Positions 17,961-28,379 are shown, counted from the first letter of the stretch. The stretch is 64,000 nt of DNA from Xanthomonas translucens pv. cerealis (GCF_006838285.1 NZ_CP038228.1:3596001-3660000), one strand, 5' to 3'. Program-made: numbers and translations. The notes: generated from the letters alone by a model not told the origin.

Positions 17961-19274
17961 ATGAAACTCAAACTCTGGTTGGGAAATCTGCTCTCGCTGT
18001 TGCTGCTCGGCATCGTGCTGGCGCTGTGGTTCGCCTTGCCCTGGTACGGCGTGCTGGCGCTGGCCGCGGGCGTTGCGCTGTGGCTGCTGCTGACCCGCGG
18101 CGGCCGGCTGGCGCTGGCCGCCACCCGTATCGGCGTGGCCAGCCTGCCGCAGCGCTGGGGCGCCTCGTCGGTGATCGTGGTCGGCATCGCTGGCGTGGTC
18201 GGCGTGCTGGTGGCGATGCTGGCGATGGGCGAAGGCTTCCAGGCCACGCTCAACAGCACCGGAGACGACAGCACCGCGATCGTGCTGCGCGGCGGTTCCG
18301 GCGCCGAGATCAATTCGGTGATCACCCGCGACCAGGTGCCGCTGATCGCCAGCCTGGCCGGCGTGGCCAAGGGCGCCGACGGCAGGCCGCTGGTCTCGGC
18401 GGAGCTGTCGCAGGTGATCAACCTGCCGAACAAGGCAGACGGCACCGCGACCAACGTGCAGTTCCGCGGCGTCGGCGACGTCGGCTGGGCGGTGCGCGAC
18501 AAACTCAGGATCGTCGAAGGCAGACGCTTTGGCGCCGGTCTGCGCGAGATCGTGGTCGGCCAGGACGCCGAGGCGCAGTTCCGCGGGCTGGACGTGGGCA
18601 AGACCCTGAGCCTGGGCCGCGAGCAGTGGACCGTGGTCGGCGTGTTCGCCTCCGGCGACGCGCACGACTCGGAGCTGTGGGCCGACGCGCAGACCCTGGC
18701 CTCCACCTACAACCGCAGCGCCTACCAGTCGATCAGCGTGCGCACCGCCGGCAAGGACGGCTATGCCCAGTTCAAGGCGGCGATGGCCACCGACCCGCGG
18801 CTCAAGCTCGACGTGCAGACCACCCGTGCCTACTACGCAAAGCAAGGCGGCAACCTCAGCAAGCTGATCAGCATCCTCGGCACCGTGATCGGCGCGATCA
18901 TGGCGGTCGGCGCGGTGTTCGGCGCGCTCAACACCATGTACGCAGCGGTGGCCACCCGCGCCCGCGAGATCGCCACGATGCGCGCGCTCGGCTTCCGCGG
19001 CACGCCCGTGGTGACCGCGGTGATGCTGGAGACGATGTTGCTGGCGCTGCTCGGCGGACTGCTCGGCGGGCTGATCGCGTGGGCCTTGTTCAACGGCTAC
19101 AGCGTGTCCACGCTGGGCAGCAACTTCAGCCAGGTGGTGTTCCAGTTCAAGGTCTCGCCGGCGCTGCTGTGGAGCGGGCTGAAGTGGGCGCTGGGCATCG
19201 GCCTGGTCGGCGGGCTGTTCCCGGCGCTGCGCGCGGCGCGGCTGCCGATCACCACCGCCCTGCGCGCGCTGTAG
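17961..19274 (+). CDS. ABC transporter permease, MacB/FtsX family (second)
   Basis: Permease of 437 residues, 46 bp after the first. It has two hydrophobic N-terminal segments, a periplasmic domain (about 95-310) and three C-terminal helices, with the coupling segment ATRAREIATMRALGFRG. The ATG at 17961 has GGAAGA upstream. Sequence and layout show that it is a diverged partner of the previous gene, so the pump is likely an asymmetric permease pair with the ATPase at 15988 and the adaptor at 14120. The exported substrate is unknown. Confidence 0.88.
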   Translation: MKLKLWLGNLLSLLLLGIVLALWFALPWYGVLALAAGVALWLLLTRGGRLALAATRIGVASLPQRWGASSVIVVGIAGVVGVLVAMLAMGEGFQATLNSTGDDSTAIVLRGGSGAEINSVITRDQVPLIASLAGVAKGADGRPLVSAELSQVINLPNKADGTATNVQFRGVGDVGWAVRDKLRIVEGRRFGAGLREIVVGQDAEAQFRGLDVGKTLSLGREQWTVVGVFASGDAHDSELWADAQTLASTYNRSAYQSISVRTAGKDGYAQFKAAMATDPRLKLDVQTTRAYYAKQGGNLSKLISILGTVIGAIMAVGAVFGALNTMYAAVATRAREIATMRALGFRGTPVVTAVMLETMLLALLGGLLGGLIAWALFNGYSVSTLGSNFSQVVFQFKVSPALLWSGLKWALGIGLVGGLFPALRAARLPITTALRAL

Positions 19275-19646
19275 CGGCTGGGCTCCGTGCCCGGGCAGGC
19301 GCCATGCCTGCCCGGCGCGGCGACCGCGAGATCGGGCAGGGCCGCTGGCTTGCGCAAGCACCACCGTGCGGGTCCCGCCCGGCGGGGCGCAAGCCGGTAG
19401 TGCCGCACCGACCTGAACGCCAGGCTGCGCCACGCAGCACCGACCGAGTGCCAGATAGGCCGGGCGCGGCGCACACGGGCGCCGCACATGCACCGCAGCG
19501 CAAGGCGCCGCCGGGAAAACCGGGCAGGCGACCGCGCTTCGGCGCTCCGCACCCGCACCGCGTCATCGTTTCGTCATCCAATTGCGGTAGAGCCGCGCCG
19601 ACGAAGGCGCTAGCCTGCGCGGCCGTTCACCCACCGCCTAATCGCC
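19275..19646. other. Gene-free gap with terminator-like hairpin
   Basis: 372 bp. The left end has a strong hairpin (19291-19315) just after the second permease gene. The rest shows no repeat, RNA or gene that could be supported. Confidence 0.5.
19291..19315 (+). terminator. Hairpin after the exporter operon
   Basis: A perfect 10-bp stem, CCGGGCAGGC/GCCTGCCCGG, with loop GCCAT, 17 bp after the permease stop. No T-run follows, so it may stabilise the 3' end or act with Rho. Confidence 0.5.
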
Positions 19647-20804
19647 ATGCCGTCGCGCCTTCGCCTGCTGCTCGTTCTCTGCACCAGCCTGTGCCTGGCC
19701 GCCGGCTGTCTGGCTGCGCGCTCCGCCACCTCGCTCAGCGACCGCCTGGTCGCGCCGGGCGGCGTGTCGCCGCTGATGGACGAGGAACGCATCCAGGGCC
19801 TGCTGGCGACGCTGCCCAACCGCAGCGGGCACGTGCTCACTCCGGCCGGCATCCCGATCTTCTGGCGTGCGATCGATCCGGGCCACTACCGCATGCGCTA
19901 CCGCTACGAGCGCGCCGGACGCGACGCCAGCGGCCACGAGCACGCCGATTTCGCGATGGACGTGGCCGCGCCACAGCCCGGCACCCACACCGCCCCGCGC
20001 GGCACCGTGGTGCTGCTGCATGGCTGGATGATGGACGGCGATTCGCTGCTGCCGTGGTCGCTGGACCTGGCCCAGGCCGGCTACCGCAGCATCAGCATCG
20101 ACCTGCGCAACCACGGCCGTTCCGGCGGCGGCCCGGCCGGCTATGGCACCCGCGAGTCCGACGACGTGGTCGCGGTGATCCGCGCGCTGCGCGCGCGCGG
20201 CGAGGTGCAGGGTCCACTGTACCTGTTCGGCGTGTCCTACGGTGCCGCCACCGCGCTGTTCACCGCGCAGAAGCTGGGCGGCGAGGTCGATGGCGTGGTC
20301 GCGATGGAGTCCTTCGCCAACGCCGGCCGCGGCATCCGCGACATGATCCCGCACATGCTCGCCAGCCGTCCGCAGGGCCTGATGGCCAGCGCGGCGATGG
20401 ACCTGGCGCGCTGGCGCTACGGCGGGCAGAACCTGGACGCGGTCATCGCCAACGCCAACCAGCGCCTGGCACTGAACCTGGATCAAGTCGACGTCACCGC
20501 CGCCGCGCGCACCGCGCCGGCCTGCCTGCTGTTGCTGCACGGCAGCGCCGACCAGCACATCCCGGTCGCGCACGGCCGCCTGCTGGCGCTGGACGCGCCG
20601 CGCGCGCGCTACCTGGAGATGCCCGGCGAGAACCACCTGAGCCTGCCGATGCGGCTGGACCTGCTGGCGCCGACCGTGGAGAACTGGTTCGCCGAACTGC
20701 CGGCACAGCGCCACGACGGCCACTGCCCGGTGCCGCTGGCAGCACGCGTGGATGCCGAGCCGCAGCTGACCGGCACCCTGGACACGAACGCCAGCCGGGG
20801 TTGA
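19647..20804 (+). CDS. Alpha/beta hydrolase, predicted lipoprotein
   Basis: Protein of 385 residues with a signal peptide ending in a lipobox-like LAAGC (Cys21), so probably lipid-anchored in the envelope. The hydrolase fold shows the oxyanion-loop motif HGWMMDG (125-131), nucleophile Ser197 in GVSYG, a later Asp in GSADQHIPV and a His in GENHLS. These complete a Ser-Asp-His triad. The substrate class (peptide, ester or lipid) cannot be told. It is a single gene between the exporter and two converging transporter genes. Confidence 0.8.
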   Translation: MPSRLRLLLVLCTSLCLAAGCLAARSATSLSDRLVAPGGVSPLMDEERIQGLLATLPNRSGHVLTPAGIPIFWRAIDPGHYRMRYRYERAGRDASGHEHADFAMDVAAPQPGTHTAPRGTVVLLHGWMMDGDSLLPWSLDLAQAGYRSISIDLRNHGRSGGGPAGYGTRESDDVVAVIRALRARGEVQGPLYLFGVSYGAATALFTAQKLGGEVDGVVAMESFANAGRGIRDMIPHMLASRPQGLMASAAMDLARWRYGGQNLDAVIANANQRLALNLDQVDVTAAARTAPACLLLLHGSADQHIPVAHGRLLALDAPRARYLEMPGENHLSLPMRLDLLAPTVENWFAELPAQRHDGHCPVPLAARVDAEPQLTGTLDTNASRG

Positions 20805-20884
20805 ACCGGGTAACGGCGGACTGCGCAGGCGACCTGCGCTTCGCCTGGGAGCGGCTTCGGCTCTTGCGAATCCCGAATCCCGGC

Positions 20885-21790
20885 TCAGCCGCGGCGCCGC
20901 CCCCAACCCGAGCGCCACAGGCTCTCGCCCGCGAACAGCAGCAACCCGACCCAGATCGCGCCGAAGCCGATCGCCTTGCCGCTGTCGAACGGCTCGCGGA
21001 AGAACCACACGCCGAGCAGCAACTGCAGGCTCGGCGCGATGTACTGCAGCAACCCGACCAGCGACAGCGGAATACGCCGCACGCCGTAGGCGAACCCGAT
21101 CAGCGGCACCGCGGTGACCACCCCGCCGAACACCAGCAGCAGATCGTTGCGCCAGCCCCAGCCGCCGGCAAAACCGCCGCCGTGGCCGCTCTCAGCCCAC
21201 AGCACGAAGCCCAACGCCGGCAGGAACAGGTACAGGCTCTCCACGCCCAGCCCGGCCACCGCATCCACCCGCACCAGCTTGCGCAGCAGGCCGTAGAGCC
21301 CGAACGAGGCCGCCAGGCTCAGCGCGATCCACGGCAGCGCACCGGCATCGACGGTGAGCCAGGCCACGCCCAGCGCCGCGCACGCCACCGCCAGCCACTG
21401 CAAGGGGCGCAACCGCTCCTTCAGCACCAGCACGCCAAGCAGCACGTTGACCAGCGGATTGATGAAATAGCCCAGGCTGGCCTCGATCACGTGGCCGGCG
21501 TTGATCGCCCAGATGTACAGGCTCCAGTTGGACGCGATCGCCACGCTGCTCAAGGCCAGGATGCCCAGCGCACGCGGCTGCGCGGCGATGCTGCGCCACC
21601 ACTGCAAACGCATGCGGTACAGCAGCCAACCGACCACCAGCAACGTGCTCCAGACGATACGGTGGGCGATGATGTGCACCGACGGCACCGCCTTGAGCAG
21701 ATGCCAGTACACCGGCACCACGCCCCACAGCGCGAAGGTCAATGCGGTGATCAGCAGCCCGCACCGCGTGTCCTGCTCGGCGGCGGTCAT
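20885..21790 (-). CDS. rarD: RarD protein, EamA/DMT-superfamily transporter
   Basis: Inner-membrane protein of 301 residues with about ten membrane helices in two EamA repeats. It has RarD-type features, including FALWGVVPVYW in the first helix, a PSVHIIAHRIVWS segment, and NPLVNVLLGVLVLKERL. RarD proteins are thought to export or tolerate certain metabolites; the chloramphenicol link of the name is historical. Its ATG overlaps the stop of the upstream EamA gene, so the two are translationally coupled. Confidence 0.87.
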   Translation of the reverse strand: MTAAEQDTRCGLLITALTFALWGVVPVYWHLLKAVPSVHIIAHRIVWSTLLVVGWLLYRMRLQWWRSIAAQPRALGILALSSVAIASNWSLYIWAINAGHVIEASLGYFINPLVNVLLGVLVLKERLRPLQWLAVACAALGVAWLTVDAGALPWIALSLAASFGLYGLLRKLVRVDAVAGLGVESLYLFLPALGFVLWAESGHGGGFAGGWGWRNDLLLVFGGVVTAVPLIGFAYGVRRIPLSLVGLLQYIAPSLQLLLGVWFFREPFDSGKAIGFGAIWVGLLLFAGESLWRSGWGRRRG

Positions 21791-22689
21791 CGGCGGATCC
21801 GCGCCACGGTGATGACCACCACGCCGGCCAGGATCACCGCCATCGCGCCCAGGTCGCTGGTGGTGAAGCGCTCGGCGCCGAGCCAGCTGCCCAGCGCAAC
21901 CGCGATCACCGGATTGACGTAGGCATGGCTACCGGCCAGTACCGGCCGCACGTTCTGCAGCAACCACACGTAGGCGGTGAATGCCACGATCGAACCGAAC
22001 ACGCACAGGTAGGCGACCGCCATCAACGCATGCGGCGTCGGCCACGCGTGCGCGCGTTCGCCGCTCAGCAGGCCGGTGGCGACCAGCAGCGCGCCGCCGC
22101 ACAGCATCTGCCCGGCCGCGGCCATGAACGGCATCGGCAGATCGCGTCCGCGCGACCACACCGAGCCGAACGCCCAGCCGATCGCCGCGATCAACAGCAG
22201 CACCAGGCCCTTGGGACTGGCGCTGAGGCTGCTGCCGGCGTTGAGCCACAGCACACCAGCGAACCCGACAACGATGCCCAGCCATTCGCCGCGGCTGGCG
22301 TGCTGCCCGCGCAATGCGCCGAACAACGCCATCCACAACGGCACCGAGGCCACCGCGACCGCGGCCAGGCCCGAAGACACCTGGCGCTCGGCCAGCACCA
22401 CCATGCCGTTGCCGCACAGCAGCAGCAACCCGCCGAGCACCGTCAGCGCCCCCCATTGCGCGCGCGTCGGCGCGGCCACGCCGCGCCAGCGCAGCACCGC
22501 ATACAGCAGCGAACCGGCGACCACGAAACGCAGTCCCGAGACCATGCTCAGCGGCGGGATGCCGCCTTCCAGCGCGAAGCGGATCGCCAGATAGGTTGAG
22601 CCCCACACCACGTAGACCAGCAGCAGCGCAAGGACGACGAAACCGCCACGCGCGGGCACGGCGACGACGGGAGAAGGCGGGGACGACAT
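21787..22689 (-). CDS. EamA-family drug/metabolite exporter (YedA-like)
   Basis: Protein of 300 residues with ten predicted membrane helices. The first helix contains VVWGSTYLAIRFALEGGIPP, the YedA/RhaT-like signature, and the second EamA repeat ends with the ERFTTSDLGAMAVILAGV block. It probably exports amino acids or related metabolites. First gene of a two-gene unit with rarD (4-bp overlap). Confidence 0.85.
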   Translation of the reverse strand: MSSPPSPVVAVPARGGFVVLALLLVYVVWGSTYLAIRFALEGGIPPLSMVSGLRFVVAGSLLYAVLRWRGVAAPTRAQWGALTVLGGLLLLCGNGMVVLAERQVSSGLAAVAVASVPLWMALFGALRGQHASRGEWLGIVVGFAGVLWLNAGSSLSASPKGLVLLLIAAIGWAFGSVWSRGRDLPMPFMAAAGQMLCGGALLVATGLLSGERAHAWPTPHALMAVAYLCVFGSIVAFTAYVWLLQNVRPVLAGSHAYVNPVIAVALGSWLGAERFTTSDLGAMAVILAGVVVITVARIRR

Positions 22690-23108
22690 GCGCAGAAGGA
22701 CCGTGCGGTGTGAAGATGGATTCTAGGCTAGCGGCGGCGGCCAGCGACAGCACCGCAACACGACACACGCGGCACGCTGTTTTGCGCGAGGCGCACGCGC
22801 CCTGTGCGCAACGCATCGACGATGCATGCACGATCTGCGATCGTGGCAGCGCACGCGCTTTTCGCACAGGAGCAGGCCTGGCGATGTCGCCCCATCGATT
22901 CGGCGCGCCGCGCCGGCAGGCTGGTCCGCGCCGGGACTGAAGACCCTCCCACAAGGACTACACCGGCGCCGTGGAGCGGCGAGGCATCTTGTGGGAGGGA
23001 CGTCAGTCCCGACTGCATGCCAGTTCGGAACATTCACCACTGCGCTCGTCGCGGCTGAAGACAGTTGCTCCTACACAAAGCGCCCATCACGAACCCTGTG
23101 GAAAAGCG
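22690..23108. other. Gene-free gap with REP elements
   Basis: 419 bp between the EamA gene and truC. The right half carries three REP palindromes (22932-23074). The left half shows no recognisable feature beyond the promoter space of the EamA gene. Confidence 0.5.
22932..23074. repeat. Cluster of three REP palindromes
   Basis: A type-2 copy at 22932-22952 is inverted relative to a second type-2 copy at 22991-23013 with core GGGAGGGACGTCAGTCCCGA. A diverged type-1 copy with GTCGCGGCTGAAGACAG followed by GCTCCTAC lies at 23048-23074. The same families occur near 11.3 kb and 54.5 kb. Confidence 0.8.
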
Positions 23109-23873
23109 CTAGCCAGCGACTTCGCCTGGCGCACCCGGCAAGCGTTTCGCCTCGCTCCGCACCCACGGCGCCGCCGGCCACCCGAACAAGCCGAATGCGC
23201 GCACGAACTGCGCATCCAGCGGTGCGTTCACCTCGATCCGGCGCCCGTCCGGATGCGGGAACGCCAGCCGTTCGGCGTGCAGCAGCATGCGGTGCACGCC
23301 CTGCATGCGGAAGATGCGGTTGTGGCGGCCGTCGCCGTGACTGGTGTCGCCGATCAGGTGGTGCGACAGATGCTTGAGGTGGCGGCGGATCTGGCGGAAG
23401 CGCCCGGTCACCGGGCTGCAGCGCAACAGCGCGTAGCGCGAGGTGCCGAACTCGCCCGACGGCACCTGCAACTCGCCGCAGGCCAGGCGCTGGAAGCGGG
23501 TCTGCGCCGGTTTTTTCACCGGCTTGCCGGGGCCGCCGTCGAGGTCGTGATCGACATCGAAGCGCTCCTCGGCCGGCCAGCCGCGGCAGATCGCCAGGTA
23601 GTCCTTGTCCACCTCCCCGCCCATCAGTGCCTTGCCAAGCGCGCTGGCGGTGTCGCGGTCGAAGGCCAGCAGCAGGCAACCGCTGGTGGCGCGGTCGAGC
23701 CGGTGCACCAGGAAGATCGGACGCCCCAGTTGCGCGCGCAGGCGATCGGCGAGGAAGTCGTCCTCGCCGCGGGCCAGCTTGCTGTCGTGGACCATCAGCC
23801 CGGCCGGCTTGTCGACTACGGCCAGGAACGGGTCCAGATAGAGGATCTGCAGGGAATCGGGGGAAATGCTCAC
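23109..23873 (-). CDS. truC: tRNA pseudouridine(65) synthase TruC
   Basis: Enzyme that isomerises uridine 65 of tRNA to pseudouridine. The 254-residue protein has the RluA-family catalytic motif HRLDRATSG with the essential Asp, the KPAG motif near the N-terminus (VVDKPAGLMVHDS) and the late RFRQIRRHLKHLSHHLIGD motif. Length and the C-terminal part fit TruC rather than the larger RluC/D. The GTG at 23873 was chosen because it starts the family-like sequence and avoids overlapping the upstream gene; an ATG at 23975 would overlap it. Confidence 0.85.
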   Translation of the reverse strand: MSISPDSLQILYLDPFLAVVDKPAGLMVHDSKLARGEDDFLADRLRAQLGRPIFLVHRLDRATSGCLLLAFDRDTASALGKALMGGEVDKDYLAICRGWPAEERFDVDHDLDGGPGKPVKKPAQTRFQRLACGELQVPSGEFGTSRYALLRCSPVTGRFRQIRRHLKHLSHHLIGDTSHGDGRHNRIFRMQGVHRMLLHAERLAFPHPDGRRIEVNAPLDAQFVRAFGLFGWPAAPWVRSEAKRLPGAPGEVAG

Positions 23874-23971
23874 CGCCGGATTATCCGCGCCCGGCGCCCC
23901 TGGCCACAATGCGCGCGTCACGCAGCGTCCCATGGCGAGCCGTCGACGCCACCGTCGCCAGCGCGGCGGCG

Positions 23972-24571
23972 TCAACCGGACTTGACCGCCAGTAGCTCGC
24001 CGTTGCCGACCGGCACGGTGGTGCAGGCGACGTCAGGATCGGCCTGCAGCAACGCGGCGAACGGCGCCATCTCGGCCGCATGCGAGATGGCGTTGTCCAC
24101 CACCAGCAAGCCACCCGGCCGCAGCACGCGGCGCAGCTGCGGCCACCACGCGCAATACAGACTGCGCTCGGCGTCCAGGAACAGCAGGTCGAACGCGGCG
24201 GTGTCCGCCGCCGCCAGCCAGGCGCCCGCATCGGCCTGCACCAGTTCGACCTCGGCCTCCACCCCGGCACGGGCGAAGGTCTGCCGCGCCAGTTGCGCCT
24301 TGTGCGCCGCGTACTCGACGCTGACCACCCGCCCGCCGAGCGCGCGCGCCGCCTCGGCCAGCCACAGCGTGGAGTAGCCGTTGGAGGTGCCGATCTCTAG
24401 CACCCGCCGCGCCGCGCTGGCGCGCACCAGCAAGGCCAGCAGTTCGCCGGTTTCCGGAGTGATGTTGAGCAGGCGTTGCGCGCGGTGCGGTTGCTGCGCA
24501 TCGTGCTGCGGACCGGCGGCGCCGAGTTCGGCGCGCACCGCCTGCAGTGCGTCGTGCCGCGCCGATGCCAT
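23972..24571 (-). CDS. SAM-dependent O-methyltransferase
   Basis: Methyltransferase of 199 residues from the Methyltransf_3/COMT-like family. SAM-binding motif I is VLEIGTSNGYSTLWLA (about 63-78), an acidic residue follows in VVSVEY, and motif FDLLFLDAERSLY contains the metal/catalytic Asp. Methyl acceptors of this family are usually catechols or other small phenolics. It lies 3 bp downstream of ubiB on the same strand, so it may be in the ubiJ-ubiB transcript, though a role in ubiquinone synthesis is not shown. Confidence 0.82.
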   Translation of the reverse strand: MASARHDALQAVRAELGAAGPQHDAQQPHRAQRLLNITPETGELLALLVRASAARRVLEIGTSNGYSTLWLAEAARALGGRVVSVEYAAHKAQLARQTFARAGVEAEVELVQADAGAWLAAADTAAFDLLFLDAERSLYCAWWPQLRRVLRPGGLLVVDNAISHAAEMAPFAALLQADPDVACTTVPVGNGELLAVKSG

Positions 24572-24573
24572 CG

Positions 24574-26232
24574 CTAGCGCCGCCACCACGCCGAGAGCAG
24601 GCTGACCGCACCGATGCCGCCGGCGCTCCATACCCAGATCGACACGCCGCCGAGCTGCGGCCCGCCGGCGTCGAGCGCGTACAGCAGCGCGGCGACGGTG
24701 AGCAGGCCCACGCCGGTGATCGCGGTGACCACGCGGCGCTGCATGCGCAGCAGGATCACGTTGAGGTCGGACAGGTCGCGCGAGCGCATCGACAGCTCGT
24801 GGCCGCCTTCCACCTGCTGGCGCAGCCAGCTGTGCACCAGGCGCGGCATGTCCGGCGCATGGGTCATGATTTCCGGCAGCCGCTTGCGCAACTCCTGCAG
24901 CGCGCGCTGCGGGCTGTAGCGCTCGACCAGGATGCGCTCGAGCACCGGCCGCGCCACCGCCCAGATGTCCAGCTCCGGATCCAGCTGGCGGCCTACGCCT
25001 TCGATGTTGAGCAGGGTCTTCTGCAGCAGGATCAACTGCGGCTGCAGGGTCAGCTGGTAGCGCTGGGCGACGCGGAACAGCTTGATCAGCACTTCGGCCA
25101 GCGAGATCTGCGACAGCGGCCGGGTGAAGTACGGTTCGCACACCGAGCGCGCCGCCGCCTCCAGTTCGTCGATGCGCACGTTGGCCGGCATCCAGCCCGC
25201 CTCCACGTGCAGCTGGGCCATGCGCCGGTAATCCTTGTTGAAGATGGCCATGAAATTCTCGGCCAGGTAGTACTGATCTTCCTGCGACAGCTGGCCCATG
25301 ATGCCGAAGTCCAGCGCGATGAAGCGCGGGTTGATGCGCCGCGCCGGATCGCTGTCGACCCAGATGTTGCCGGCGTGCGCATCGGCATGGAAGAAGTTGT
25401 CGCGGAACACTTGCGTGTAGAACACGCGCACGCCCTTGGCCGCCAGCGCCTTGCGGTCGATGCCGGCGGCGTCGAGCGAGGCGATGTCGTCGGAGGGGAT
25501 GCCGCGTACCCGCTCCAGGGTCAGCGCGCGCTCGGCGGTGTGGCTCCAGATCACCTCCGGCACGTACATGTCGTCCGAATGCAGCCAGAAGCGGCGCAAC
25601 ACGCTGGCGTTGGCGCCTTCGCGCTGCAGGTCCAGCTCCGCGGCCAGGGTGGTCTCGATCTCGGCCACTACCTCGCGCGGGCGGATCTTGTCGGCACGCG
25701 GGTGCGCGCGTTCTACCAGCGCGGCGGCGGACTTGAGCAAGGCGATGTCGGCATCGATCTGCCGCTCGATGTCCGGGCGCAGCACCTTGACCACCACTTC
25801 GCGGCCATCGTGCAGGGTCGCCGCATGCACCTGCGCGATCGAGGCCGAGGCCAGCGGCGTGGTATCGAAGCTGGCGAAGGCCACGCCGATCGGCTGCCCC
25901 AGCGCCTGCTCGACGATGCGCCGCGCGGCCTCGCCGTCGAACGGGCGCACCCGGTCCTGCAGCAGGGTCAGTTCCTCGGCCACGTCCGGTGGCATCAGGT
26001 CGCGGCGGGTGGATAGGATCTGCCCGAACTTGACGAAGATCGGACCCAGGTCCTGCAGCGCCAGGCGCAAGCGCGCGCCGCGCGACTGCGCGGCGATGTC
26101 CGGGCTGGCGCGCGGCACGAACGGCTTGGCCAGGCGCAGCCAACGCTCGGCCGGGGTAGCGTCGAGCAGATCGTCCAGACGATAGCGCAGGATCACCCGG
26201 CCGATGCGGCTGGCGCGGAACATCGCCTTCAT
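24574..26232 (-). CDS. ubiB: Ubiquinone biosynthesis kinase-like protein UbiB
   Basis: Atypical kinase of the ABC1/ADCK family needed for ubiquinone synthesis. The 552-residue protein has the KxGQ motif in [13 protein letters not shown], the Ala-rich loop [10 protein letters not shown], the catalytic region with [11 protein letters not shown], and DFGIMG. Two C-terminal membrane helices (about 500-545) anchor it. It overlaps ubiJ by 4 bp (ATGA). The start at 26232 gives MKAMFRAS. Confidence 0.92.
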   Translation of the reverse strand: MKAMFRASRIGRVILRYRLDDLLDATPAERWLRLAKPFVPRASPDIAAQSRGARLRLALQDLGPIFVKFGQILSTRRDLMPPDVAEELTLLQDRVRPFDGEAARRIVEQALGQPIGVAFASFDTTPLASASIAQVHAATLHDGREVVVKVLRPDIERQIDADIALLKSAAALVERAHPRADKIRPREVVAEIETTLAAELDLQREGANASVLRRFWLHSDDMYVPEVIWSHTAERALTLERVRGIPSDDIASLDAAGIDRKALAAKGVRVFYTQVFRDNFFHADAHAGNIWVDSDPARRINPRFIALDFGIMGQLSQEDQYYLAENFMAIFNKDYRRMAQLHVEAGWMPANVRIDELEAAARSVCEPYFTRPLSQISLAEVLIKLFRVAQRYQLTLQPQLILLQKTLLNIEGVGRQLDPELDIWAVARPVLERILVERYSPQRALQELRKRLPEIMTHAPDMPRLVHSWLRQQVEGGHELSMRSRDLSDLNVILLRMQRRVVTAITGVGLLTVAALLYALDAGGPQLGGVSIWVWSAGGIGAVSLLSAWWRR

Positions 26233-26870
26233 GCGCCGCGCCCCGGCGGCAGCCTGGCCACTCGCGCGGCGATGCGCTCGACATCGTCGCGCAGCGCATC
26301 CACATCGTCGTAGAACGCCTCCAGCTCGGCGCGCGGCACCACGTCGCGCGATTCCTCGGTGACGAACTCGGCCGCGCTCTGCGCCAGGTCCTGCGCCCCG
26401 CGCTGCGCCTGCTGCAGCGCCGACCGCGCGGCATTGGCGAACTGCACGCCGAGCACGTCGCCGAACACCTGGGTGAACGGGCGCTGCCAGTCCGGATCGA
26501 AGCGCGCCGCCAGCTGCTGCAGGCGCCGCGCCAGTTCGGCATCGCCGGACACGCGCAGACGCCCGCCGGGGCTGGCGCCGCGCCGCGCCTGAGCCAGGAA
26601 CGGCAGCTGCGCGAACAGCCCGCCGAGGGTGCTGCGCACCGCCAGGTCCGGCTCCTGCGCCGCGTCCACCGGGCCGACCTGCAAGCGCGTGCCATCCACC
26701 CGGATCTGCAGCGCCAGCGCCGGCGCGTCCAGGGTCAGCGCCACGCGCTGGCCGTCGAGGCTGCGCAGCGCCTCGCGGGTATCCGGGTCCAGCGCCAGCG
26801 CGCGATTGAGCGCCGCTTCCAGCGCGCGGCCGGCCAGGGGTTTGAGGGCATCGAAGGGAGTAGGCGACAT
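26229..26870 (-). CDS. ubiJ: Ubiquinone biosynthesis accessory factor UbiJ
   Basis: Protein of 213 residues with an SCP2-type lipid-binding fold in the first 130 residues ([36 protein letters not shown]) and a C-terminal coiled coil ending in a [17 protein letters not shown] helix. UbiJ binds ubiquinone precursors and helps assemble the soluble Ubi complex. It is coupled to ubiB by a 4-bp overlap, matching the ubiE-ubiJ-ubiB order of other gammaproteobacteria, but ubiE is not adjacent here. Confidence 0.85.
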   Translation of the reverse strand: MSPTPFDALKPLAGRALEAALNRALALDPDTREALRSLDGQRVALTLDAPALALQIRVDGTRLQVGPVDAAQEPDLAVRSTLGGLFAQLPFLAQARRGASPGGRLRVSGDAELARRLQQLAARFDPDWQRPFTQVFGDVLGVQFANAARSALQQAQRGAQDLAQSAAEFVTEESRDVVPRAELEAFYDDVDALRDDVERIAARVARLPPGRGA

Positions 26871-26989
26871 GGGCGCATTCTACAAGGCCGCGGCGCAAGG
26901 CCATGCGACAGCGCGCCAGCCTGGGCTGCAGCACGGAAAACATTCATGCTATCGGCCCCAAAAGCGACGCCCCTGCGGCGAGGACATGC

Positions 26990-28105
26990 ATGCACAGGAT
27001 CCGGGTCGGCATCCTCTTCGGCGGCAAATCGGCCGAGCACGAGGTCTCGCTGCAATCGGCGCGCAACATCGTCGATGCGCTGGACCCGCAGCGCTTCGAC
27101 GCCACCTTGATCGGCATCGACAAGCACGGCCGCTGGCACGCCAACGAGCGCGACGGCTTCCTGCTGCATGCCGACGATCCGGCGCGGATCGCACTGCAGC
27201 ACAGCGGCCGCGGCGTGGCGGTGATCCCCGGCGACGACGCGCAGCCGTTGCGCGCGCTGCAGCCGGCGCAGGTGCTGGAGCAGATCGACGTGGCGTTCCC
27301 GATCGTGCACGGCACGCTGGGCGAAGACGGTTCGCTGCAAGGCCTGTTGCGCATGGCCGGGCTGCCGTTCGTCGGCTCCGGCGTGCTCGGCTCGGCGCTG
27401 GCGATGGACAAGGACGTGGCCAAGCGCCTGCTGCGCGACGCAGGGCTGGAGGTGGCGCCGTTCGCCTGCATCCGCCGCCGCGATGCGGCGCAGGCCGATT
27501 TCGCCGCACTGGCCGCGCAGTTCGGGCTGCCGTTGTTCGTCAAACCGGCCAACCAGGGTTCGTCGGTGGGCGTGAGCAAGGTGCACGATGCCGCCGGCTT
27601 CGCTGCGGCACTGACGCTGGCGCTGGCCTACGACCACAAGGTGCTGGTGGAAGCGGCGATCGCCGGGCGCGAGATCGAATGCGCGGTGCTCGGCAACGAC
27701 GCGCCGCAGGCCAGCGTCTGCGGCGAGGTGGTGGTGCACGACGCGTTCTATTCCTACGAAACCAAGTACATCAGCGAGAGCGGCGCGGAGGTGGTGGTGC
27801 CGGCCGCGCTCGACGCCGCCACCCACGAACGCATCCGCGCCGTCGCGTTGCGCGCCTACGCCGCGCTGGAGTGCGCCGGCCTGGCGCGGGTGGACGTGTT
27901 CCTGACCGGCGACGGCCGCATCGTGGTCAATGAACTCAACACCCTGCCCGGCTTCACCCGCATCAGCATGTATCCAAAGCTGTGGCAGGCCAGCGGGCTG
28001 AGCTATCGCGCGCTGATCACGCGCCTGATCGAGCTGGCGCTGGAACGCCACGCGCAGGATGCGGCGCTGCGCAGCGCGGTGGCCTTGCCGGAAGCCGGCG
28101 CATAG
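26990..28105 (+). CDS. ddl: D-alanine--D-alanine ligase
   Basis: ATP-grasp enzyme that joins two D-alanines for peptidoglycan. The 371-residue protein has the DdlA-type start [19 protein letters not shown], the [10 protein letters not shown] segment, ATP-binding [13 protein letters not shown] and the Mg-binding [10 protein letters not shown] length over 360 residues and the SMYPKLW motif mark the DdlA-like form, distinct from the DdlB of the dcw cluster. The ATG at 26990 has GAGGA about 5 bases upstream. Confidence 0.93.
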   Translation: MHRIRVGILFGGKSAEHEVSLQSARNIVDALDPQRFDATLIGIDKHGRWHANERDGFLLHADDPARIALQHSGRGVAVIPGDDAQPLRALQPAQVLEQIDVAFPIVHGTLGEDGSLQGLLRMAGLPFVGSGVLGSALAMDKDVAKRLLRDAGLEVAPFACIRRRDAAQADFAALAAQFGLPLFVKPANQGSSVGVSKVHDAAGFAAALTLALAYDHKVLVEAAIAGREIECAVLGNDAPQASVCGEVVVHDAFYSYETKYISESGAEVVVPAALDAATHERIRAVALRAYAALECAGLARVDVFLTGDGRIVVNELNTLPGFTRISMYPKLWQASGLSYRALITRLIELALERHAQDAALRSAVALPEAGA

Positions 28106-28158
28106 CGCTGCGGCCACGCAATGGCGCGCATCTCGCGACAGCGGCGCGCACAAAAACC

Positions 28159-28201
28159 AACGGCCCGCCGCAGCGGATGTTCTCCGCTGCGGCGGGCCGT
28201 T
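28159..28201 (-). terminator. Rho-independent terminator of the DUF1328 gene
   Basis: A perfect 19-bp stem (28159-28177 with 28183-28201) and a 5-base loop, read on the minus strand and followed by TTGGTTTTT. It lies 20 bp after the DUF1328 stop and 53 bp after the converging ddl stop, so it may serve both. Confidence 0.85.
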
Positions 28202-28220
28202 CGGGATGCAGCGCGGGCGA

Positions 28221-28379
28221 CTAGACCTTGCCGCGACGGAACATCGAGATCACCGCCAGGATCAGGAACACAACGAACAGGATCCAGGCGATGTTGGTCG
28301 CGGCGCCAGCGATGCCGCTGAAGCCCAGCACGGCAGCGATAATGGCGATGACGAAGAAGATGATGGCGTAATGCAGCAT
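28221..28379 (-). CDS. DUF1328 (YtjA-type) small membrane peptide
   Basis: A 52-residue peptide made almost entirely of two membrane helices, ending in the basic tail FRRGKV. The sequence [20 protein letters not shown] is typical of the DUF1328/YtjA family, which is widespread and often stress- or envelope-linked, but of unknown function. A strong terminator follows. Confidence 0.88.
   Translation of the reverse strand: MLHYAIIFFVIAIIAAVLGFSGIAGAATNIAWILFVVFLILAVISMFRRGKV

Noticed and set aside
18026..21922. Very long open frame across the permease, hydrolase and rarD regions
   Set aside because: Its translation is Arg/Gly/Ala-rich shadow sequence; real genes with full motifs occupy the same DNA in other frames. 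The same holds for other long frames opposite zwf, ddl, the M16 protease and ole genes.
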